Below, one piece after another: positions 6,559 through 10,514 of a stretch of 10,514 nucleotides of DNA. The DNA is taken from assembly GCF_023229105.1 (NCBI RefSeq), contig NZ_JALNZY010000067.1, forward strand, positions 1 to 10,514, in the 5' to 3' direction. A model generated the notes under the pieces. That model ran no database searches. It was not told the DNA's origin and worked only from the letters and a program-made list of their open reading frames with translations. A program made the position numbers and the translations under genes. The DNA comes from Sulfurimonas sp. Its GTDB lineage: Bacteria; Campylobacterota; Campylobacteria; Campylobacterales; Sulfurimonadaceae. Position 1 is the stretch's first letter; every line of letters starts with the position of its first letter.

Positions 6559-6570
6559 CAAACATGTTTG
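6559..6570. promoter_or_regulatory. Perfect 12-bp palindrome CAAACATGTTTG, candidate operator
   Basis: CAAACATGTTTG is perfectly self-complementary and lies 8 bp upstream of the outermost TATAATG. It would sit in the -10/-35 spacer of that promoter and in the -35 zone of the next one. This placement would suit a dimeric repressor. A single 12-bp palindrome can also arise by chance in AT-rich DNA. Confidence 0.3.
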
Positions 6571-6604
6571 CTAAAAAGCCCGCCTCAAACTAAAGTTAAA
6601 TAGT

Positions 6605-6919
6605 CTAATAATGTACTGTCAGCCAAACGCTCTCTTCATTAGGCTTTGTCCAAGAGACTCTATGTTTTTTATGTGCGGGAATATTTATATAATCTCCCGC
6701 TCCTAACCTTACCTCATCTTCTTCTAAAAAAGAGACAATAGCCTCACCTTTGAGTAAAATTACCCACTCGTTTTGTTTTTGATCATACCACTCATGTTTT
6801 GGAGTTTCATGCCCGTATGAAACTATTCTCTCAATTTTAAGTCCATCTTTTATGAGAAGCGCTTCAAAAAACTCTTTATCTGCCGGTTTTGGTATATTAG
6901 TAAATATATTTTCACTCAT
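6605..6919 (-). CDS. Small single-domain cupin protein, coupled to the MEMO gene
   Basis: A 104-residue cytosolic beta-barrel protein of the cupin superfamily. Motif 1 is seen as GHETPKHEWYDQKQNEWVILLKG (about residues 36-58). H42 and E51 with the E(x)6G spacing fit metal ligands, while the second His of the usual HxH is Trp44. Motif 2 is GDYINIPAHKKHRV (75-88) with H86. One metal ion is likely; the substrate is unknown. The ATG at 6917-6919 overlaps the end of the MEMO gene by 8 nt (ATGAGTGA on the minus strand) with no strong ribosome-binding site, so it is probably translated by coupling. A longer reading from 7012 exists but would place 31 non-cupin residues inside the MEMO gene. It could be an enzyme, a metal-binding accessory or a sensor of the AMMECR1-MEMO set; only the fold is secure. 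Confidence 0.85.
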   Translation of the reverse strand: MSENIFTNIPKPADKEFFEALLIKDGLKIERIVSYGHETPKHEWYDQKQNEWVILLKGEAIVSFLEEDEVRLGAGDYINIPAHKKHRVSWTKPNEESVWLTVHY

Positions 6920-7700
6920 AAAAGCATGCACTCGCGTATCCAACGACTCTATCAGTATCTCCACTTGCATCTGCACTTGTTCTATAATCAAGCAGTTGCG
7001 CTCTGAATCCAAGCCTTTTCGCGCTTAAAAGCAGCGCCTCAACACCAAGTTTTCCACACGCTTCACACCCTTCATAAAGCCTGCTTACTTCAATCTTCTC
7101 AATTGCCTCAAGGCAGATATTGTCAAGTCTCGTGGCATTACTAAGATTGTGAAAATGGCTTAAATCCGTGCTTATTATAACTCCGCAATCTTCAAAGCTT
7201 AAAACATAATCTATGATTTGTGAGAGTTTTGAAGCCTCTAAAAAAGAGTAAACAAGCTCAACTATCTGAGCATCTTCTATGTAGTGTTTTATAAAGGGAA
7301 ATTGTACTTCCGTACTGTGTTCCATGTGAGCTTCGGGAGTGCATACGAGAGCAAACTTCTCCTTTAGTGCCTGCTGCAAAAAATCTGAACTCTCTATGTC
7401 TCCAAAAGGGGTTTCATAAGAGTCAAAGTTACATAAAGAGACTCCCTCAAATCCTATCTTATGTGAAGGACCCATTATGATAAACTTTTTAACTCCACTA
7501 TTTTTTAAAACTCTATATGCTATATTTGCGCTGTAGCCTGAGTAGATATAACCTGCATGGGGGACTATCACAGCCCTGCTTTTAATGTCTGGTAAAACAT
7601 TGTCCTCCTCATAAACCGCACTGAAATGCTCAAAATATCTCTCTATCTCAACAGCTCTCGCCGGATAAAAAGAGCCACTTACGCTCATTTTTCGTTTCAT
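6912..7700 (-). CDS. MEMO-family protein (AmmeMemoRadiSam system protein B)
   Basis: A 262-residue protein of the MEMO1 family, related in fold to LigB-type extradiol dioxygenases. Conserved elements are IVPHAGYIYSGYSA with H48, MGPSHKIG with H80, MEHSTEVQFPF with H128 and STDLSHFH with H182. H48, H80 and H182 correspond to the histidines that line the metal site in human MEMO. The redox-linked cysteine near the C-terminus of human MEMO (C244) is not matched: the segment reads TSADASGDTDRVVGY. In bacteria this family is commonly encoded with AMMECR1 and a radical SAM protein; the reaction remains poorly defined. The start is supported by AGGAG 6 nt upstream (plus-strand 7707-7711); a second Met four codons on is a less likely start. 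It follows the AMMECR1 gene by 23 nt and overlaps the cupin gene, so the three form a likely operon. Confidence 0.92.
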   Translation of the reverse strand: MKRKMSVSGSFYPARAVEIERYFEHFSAVYEEDNVLPDIKSRAVIVPHAGYIYSGYSANIAYRVLKNSGVKKFIIMGPSHKIGFEGVSLCNFDSYETPFGDIESSDFLQQALKEKFALVCTPEAHMEHSTEVQFPFIKHYIEDAQIVELVYSFLEASKLSQIIDYVLSFEDCGVIISTDLSHFHNLSNATRLDNICLEAIEKIEVSRLYEGCEACGKLGVEALLLSAKRLGFRAQLLDYRTSADASGDTDRVVGYASACFYE

Positions 7701-7723
7701 TTTAATCTCCTGCTTTTTTATTA

Positions 7724-8296
7724 TTACAACAGAGGTATTGCATCAAAATCTTCATTTATGGCTTCCACATGGTACCTGTATATAGCAGGATGCTCCTCAT
7801 ACGCTGAGGGACTTAATCCAGCTTTTAGACTAAGGTGCTCTAAAAACTCTTTTGGCGACTTTAACTGCTCCCAAACCTGAGGCAAAAAAGTTCCTTGATA
7901 CCCGTTATGTTTAAAGATGAGTCCATCTACGTTAGGCTCTACTTTTGTAAGCAAATCATTGAAATCTTTATACTCTAAAATTTTTGGCTCGCTAAGAACA
8001 GAGACTTCTAGATTAATTTGTGAAAGCTCTCTTTCACTAAGTGGATTAAATCTAGGATCTTTAAATGCTGCAGCTTTGGCATTTTGAAAAATATCGCTAT
8101 AGAGTGGACGATAAGCAGCAATGGAACCTATGCAACCCCGCAGATGCCCATTGTACTTTAGTGTTACAAATGCTGCACCCTCCTTATTTAAAAACGGGTG
8201 CTTATTAAGAAGAGTCTCTTTATCAAAACTATACGCATCATTAAACTGCTCAAGAATCGCACTTTTTGCAATTTTTAGTAAAACAGAGTCTATCAT
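7724..8296 (-). CDS. AMMECR1 domain protein (AmmeMemoRadiSam system protein A)
   Basis: A 190-residue cytosolic protein made of one AMMECR1 domain. The hallmark LRGCIGS is at residues 52-58, after GAAFVTLKYNGH; it is followed by NAKAAAFKDPRFNPLSERELSQINLEVSVLS and by LIFKHNGYQGTFLPQVW, all standard for the family. The strict conservation of LRGCIG, with its exposed Cys, suggests catalysis or ligand binding, but no reaction has been assigned that I can name with confidence. The ATG at 8294-8296 is chosen because AAGGGG (plus-strand 8302-8307) is well spaced from it; a GTG directly before it (8297-8299) is the alternative and would add one residue. It heads a unit with MEMO and a cupin. No radical SAM gene lies on either side: upstream is an SDR epimerase. 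Confidence 0.92.
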   Translation of the reverse strand: MIDSVLLKIAKSAILEQFNDAYSFDKETLLNKHPFLNKEGAAFVTLKYNGHLRGCIGSIAAYRPLYSDIFQNAKAAAFKDPRFNPLSERELSQINLEVSVLSEPKILEYKDFNDLLTKVEPNVDGLIFKHNGYQGTFLPQVWEQLKSPKEFLEHLSLKAGLSPSAYEEHPAIYRYHVEAINEDFDAIPLL

Positions 8297-8301
8297 CACA
8301 A

Positions 8302-8307
8302 CCCCTT
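8302..8307 (-). promoter_or_regulatory. Ribosome-binding site AAGGGG of the AMMECR1 gene
   Basis: Minus-strand AAGGGG lies 5 nt from the ATG at 8296 (2 nt from the GTG at 8299). The spacing fits the ATG better, which decides the start. Confidence 0.5.
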
Positions 8308-8325
8308 TTCTTTAACCTTCAAATC

Positions 8326-8331
8326 ATTGTA
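8326..8331 (-). promoter_or_regulatory. Weak candidate -10 box for the AMMECR1-MEMO-cupin operon
   Basis: Minus-strand TACAAT (five of six bases of consensus) lies in the 76-nt gap after the epimerase stop, giving a leader of about 25 nt. No clear -35 is present. Read-through from the epimerase gene is the alternative. Confidence 0.3.
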
Positions 8332-8372
8332 CATCTTTGAACTTTACAAAAGAATAAACATATCTTATTAAA

Positions 8373-9245
8373 TCAGCGCACAATCTCCCTTAGCGCATCT
8401 TCAAATTTTTCATAATGAAACTCAAACCCATGTTCTAGCAATTTTGAGGGATAGACCTCTTTTGAATCAAGAATAACGCTAGCGCCACCCCCAAAAATCA
8501 ACTTTATCAAAAAAGCGGGAACACAAAAAAATGTCGGGCGCTTTAGAACTTTGCCCAAAATTTTTGTCTGCTCTATATTTGAGAGAGGGTGTGGAGAAGT
8601 AAAGTTCACAGAATCTGTTATGGCAGGAGTTTTTATAATAAACGCTATTGCTCTAAGTAAATCTTCTATATGTATCCACGAAACCATCTGCTTTCCATCT
8701 CCTAGCTTTCCGCCGACTCCCATTCTAAAAGGAGGAAGTATCTTAGACATGGCACCGCCATCTTTTGCTAAAATCACTCCAAATCTCATCTGCACAACTC
8801 TAACACCTAGCGGTTGTGCTTTTTTTGCCTCCGCTTCCCACTCCAAACAAAGAGCAGATAAAAAATCATCGTCATACTTTTGAGAGTTATCATCTTGCAC
8901 TATATTTGACTCATAGATTCCAACTGCAGAAGCGCTCAAAAAAAGTTTTGGCTTCTCCTTGCATATTTTTATGGCATCTACTAGTTTTTTTGTGGTATCA
9001 ATGCGGCTGCTGCGAAGCTTCTTTTTATACGCATCACTCCAGCGAGCTAAAATTGTGGTTCCGCTTAAGTTGATAAGTACATCACACTTATCAAGCTGCT
9101 CGGCTATACTCTCAATAGTAGAATCTTCTCGCACCTTTAAGCCTACTATTTCATTATGTTGCGGATTAAAAAACTCCTCTATTTTAGAGCCTACCAAACC
9201 ACTTTTACCGCAAATTGCAATTTTAAGTCTATTTCCTATCGCCAT
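8373..9245 (-). CDS. SDR-type epimerase/dehydratase of the TIGR01777 (YfcH-like) family
   Basis: A 290-residue atypical short-chain dehydrogenase/reductase with an N-terminal Rossmann fold that should bind NAD(P). IAICGKSGLVGSKI carries the glycine motif (G13, G16, G19). NLSG (59-62), the WSDAYKKKLRSSRIDTT stretch and LSASAVGIYE (with Tyr111) are family features. The MRFGVIL and GDGKQMVSWIHIEDL segments are also typical. The last 50 residues (about 240-290, with VILDSKEVYPSKLLEHGFEF) match the DUF1731 tail found in this group. The physiological substrate is not known for the family. The ATG at 9243-9245 is preferred over a TTG at 9257, because GGAG lies 6 nt before the ATG and the protein then starts directly before the first beta strand. 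It has its own predicted promoter after recD2. Confidence 0.88.
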   Translation of the reverse strand: MAIGNRLKIAICGKSGLVGSKIEEFFNPQHNEIVGLKVREDSTIESIAEQLDKCDVLINLSGTTILARWSDAYKKKLRSSRIDTTKKLVDAIKICKEKPKLFLSASAVGIYESNIVQDDNSQKYDDDFLSALCLEWEAEAKKAQPLGVRVVQMRFGVILAKDGGAMSKILPPFRMGVGGKLGDGKQMVSWIHIEDLLRAIAFIIKTPAITDSVNFTSPHPLSNIEQTKILGKVLKRPTFFCVPAFLIKLIFGGGASVILDSKEVYPSKLLEHGFEFHYEKFEDALREIVR

Positions 9246-9251
9246 GCCAAA

Positions 9252-9255
9252 CTCC
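9252..9255 (-). promoter_or_regulatory. Ribosome-binding site GGAG that decides the epimerase start
   Basis: Minus-strand GGAG is 6 nt from the ATG at 9245. The in-frame TTG at 9255-9257 overlaps it, which rules against the longer form. Confidence 0.55.
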
Positions 9256-9273
9256 AAATCTCAAATAAGCCTC

Positions 9274-9279
9274 ATTATA
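9274..9279 (-). promoter_or_regulatory. Predicted -10 box TATAAT of the epimerase gene
   Basis: Perfect TATAAT on the minus strand inside the 57-nt gap between recD2 and the epimerase, with initiation expected near 9267 and a leader of about 22 nt. No strong -35 is visible; the upstream sequence is T-rich. Confidence 0.45.
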
Positions 9280-9302
9280 AATGTATCTGTATAAAAGAGT
9301 GC

Positions 9303-10514
9303 TTAGAGTTCTAGGAGTACGGTATCTCTTCTTGTTATTTCAAGCTTCTTACATGCACTCTCAAAAGCCCCGCTCTCGCCGATTAGGATACATTTATGTT
9401 TTGCCCTTGTAACGGCTGTATAGATAAGTTTAGTGTTGTGCATAATATAGTGTGAAAAACTCATCGGAATAACAACTATATCATACTCCATGCCTTGAAC
9501 TTTATGAATAGTTAACGCGTATGAGAGCATCAGATGACTCTTTAACTCCTCATACTCATAAACAACCACAACATCCTCATTTGGATAAAATACGAACGCC
9601 TGTTCATCTTCTTCATTTATCTTAAAAAGAAGTCCGCTCATACCGTTAAATATCCTTCTCTGGGCAGAATCCTCACTATTTTTGAAACCTTCGCCGCTCC
9701 ATGATGTCATATTTTCATTTTTGGTGTGAACTACTTTGTCCATCAGTCTAAACTCCACACCACCCTTTTTTACGCTTTTTTTAGGATTTGGATTGAAGTA
9801 CTCTTGCAAGACAGTGTTAAGATTATTAGCACCTAAAACTCCACCTTTCATAGGCGTTATAACCTGAAAATAGTTCAGATACTCTTTTATAAGTTTGTTA
9901 CTTAGTCTGTATCTTGCCTTTTCGATTGACTCTACAACTTTATGGGCAATCTCGCTTACAATCTGATTTGAATTAGCCTCTCGCATCTCATGAAGCTCAT
10001 TTTGTGAGAGCTGATTTTTAAGAGCGTAGTAGTTTGTCATACTTATATCTATAAACTCAAAATCCTCATACTCATCCCTATATTCGGGTACTATCCCCTT
10101 TCTAATATCATCTGCAATCAAAGTTATAGCTTTGTCTTCGCTCTGTCTGTAAATCTTTGTAAGTTTTACTATCGGTGCCAACTCCAGAGTTAAAACATCA
10201 CTCAAAACATTTCCCGCGCCAATAGGTGGCAGTTGTGCGTCATCTCCGACAATAATAACTATAGCTTTTTTACTAACCTTTCTCATCACTCTTGCAAACA
10301 AAGAGGAGTTTATCATGGAGGCTTCATCTATGAGAACAACAGCGTATGGAAACTCATCTCTATCTTCAAACTTAACTAAAAGTGACTGGATTGTTGCACT
10401 CTCATAACCAGTTGTATCTGCAATGCGCTGAGAAGCTATGCCACTAAGTGCGCATGTCATTATCTCTTTTTTATCATATCTTGTGTTTAACAAATCAAGT
10501 ATAGTTTTTGAAGT
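9303..10514 (-). CDS. RecD2-type (RecD-like) DNA helicase, 5' end cut by window edge
   Basis: The C-terminal 400 or so residues of a superfamily 1B, 5'-3' DNA helicase. The window starts inside Walker A: the first codons read TSKTILDLLNTRYDKKE, which would follow a GxGK just outside. LIDEASMINSSLF (Walker B, DEAS at about 10317-10328) and IIVGDDAQLPPIGAGNVL (motif III) follow. Next come KIYRQSE (motif IV), QVITPMKGGVLGANNLNTVLQEYFNP, typical of RecD2, then LSYALTIHKVQGMEYDIVVIPM (motif V) and IYTAVTRAKHKCILIG (motif VI). The KGGVLG...LN signature favours stand-alone RecD2 over the RecD subunit of RecBCD, but the missing N-terminal half, which would settle it, lies outside. The frame is open to the right edge, so a TTG at 10493 is not the start. 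No recB or recC is visible. Confidence 0.9.
   Translation of the reverse strand, partial: TSKTILDLLNTRYDKKEIMTCALSGIASQRIADTTGYESATIQSLLVKFEDRDEFPYAVVLIDEASMINSSLFARVMRKVSKKAIVIIVGDDAQLPPIGAGNVLSDVLTLELAPIVKLTKIYRQSEDKAITLIADDIRKGIVPEYRDEYEDFEFIDISMTNYYALKNQLSQNELHEMREANSNQIVSEIAHKVVESIEKARYRLSNKLIKEYLNYFQVITPMKGGVLGANNLNTVLQEYFNPNPKKSVKKGGVEFRLMDKVVHTKNENMTSWSGEGFKNSEDSAQRRIFNGMSGLLFKINEEDEQAFVFYPNEDVVVVYEYEELKSHLMLSYALTIHKVQGMEYDIVVIPMSFSHYIMHNTKLIYTAVTRAKHKCILIGESGAFESACKKLEITRRDTVLLEL

Noticed and set aside
6573..6584. Minus-strand GGCGGGC followed by five T, resembling the 3' half of a terminator after the cupin gene
   Set aside because: No GCCCGCC-like 5' arm is present upstream, so a stable stem cannot form.
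6920..7012. N-terminal extension of the cupin from 7012
   Set aside because: The extra 31 residues lie wholly in the MEMO coding region, show no cupin features, and the ATG at 6919 gives a standard-length domain with a typical stop-start overlap.
9246..9257. TTG at 9257 as the epimerase start
   Set aside because: The ATG at 9245 has GGAG at 6 nt spacing; the TTG overlaps that site and only adds four residues before the Rossmann fold.
10491..10493. TTG at 10493 as the helicase start
   Set aside because: Codons continue upstream to the edge and include the TSKT end of Walker A, so the gene is truncated by the window, not short.

Overview
The window is AT-rich chromosomal DNA. Its gene set and protein style suggest a Campylobacterota (epsilonproteobacterial) genome, probably close to Sulfurimonas. 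That is an inference from the insert-bearing DinB, the stand-alone DUF234 protein, the C-terminal J-domain protein and the short intergenic gaps; no rRNA or other marker is present to prove it. Coding density is very high. The longest gene-free stretch is about 157 bp (6448-6604), so no gap over 300 bp exists. I see no tRNA, rRNA, CRISPR array, insertion sequence or attachment site.

Layout. Plus strand: a Y-family DNA polymerase IV gene cut by the left edge (1-1249), a sodium:solute symporter (1332-2714), and a stand-alone DUF234/PD-(D/E)XK-like protein (2725-3666) that starts 10 nt after the symporter. Everything from 3663 to the right edge is on the minus strand. In transcription order (right to left) this is: a RecD2-type helicase cut by the right edge (9303-10514), a TIGR01777-type SDR epimerase (8373-9245), an AMMECR1 protein (7724-8296), a MEMO protein (6912-7700), a small cupin overlapping the MEMO gene by 8 nt (6605-6919), then after a regulatory gap a CNNM/CorC-like CBS membrane protein (5371-6447), N-carbamoylputrescine amidase AguB (4517-5359) and a C-terminal J-domain protein (3663-4463). 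The two strands converge at 3663-3666, where two stop codons overlap.

How the genes work together. AMMECR1, MEMO and the cupin look like one translationally coupled unit. They carry parts A and B of the widespread, poorly understood AmmeMemoRadiSam set, but the radical SAM member is absent from the window and a cupin follows instead. CNNM-CBS and aguB are 11 nt apart and probably co-transcribed, although ion transport and putrescine synthesis have no obvious biochemical link. DinB and RecD2 are both DNA-maintenance proteins but sit at opposite ends and are unrelated transcriptionally.

The most interesting non-coding signal is the 6448-6604 gap. It holds three copies of TATAATG on the minus strand, a perfect 12-bp palindrome, a GC-rich hairpin with a 10-bp-spaced repeat, and a 7-bp hairpin that would bury both the Shine-Dalgarno sequence and the start codon of the CNNM-CBS gene.
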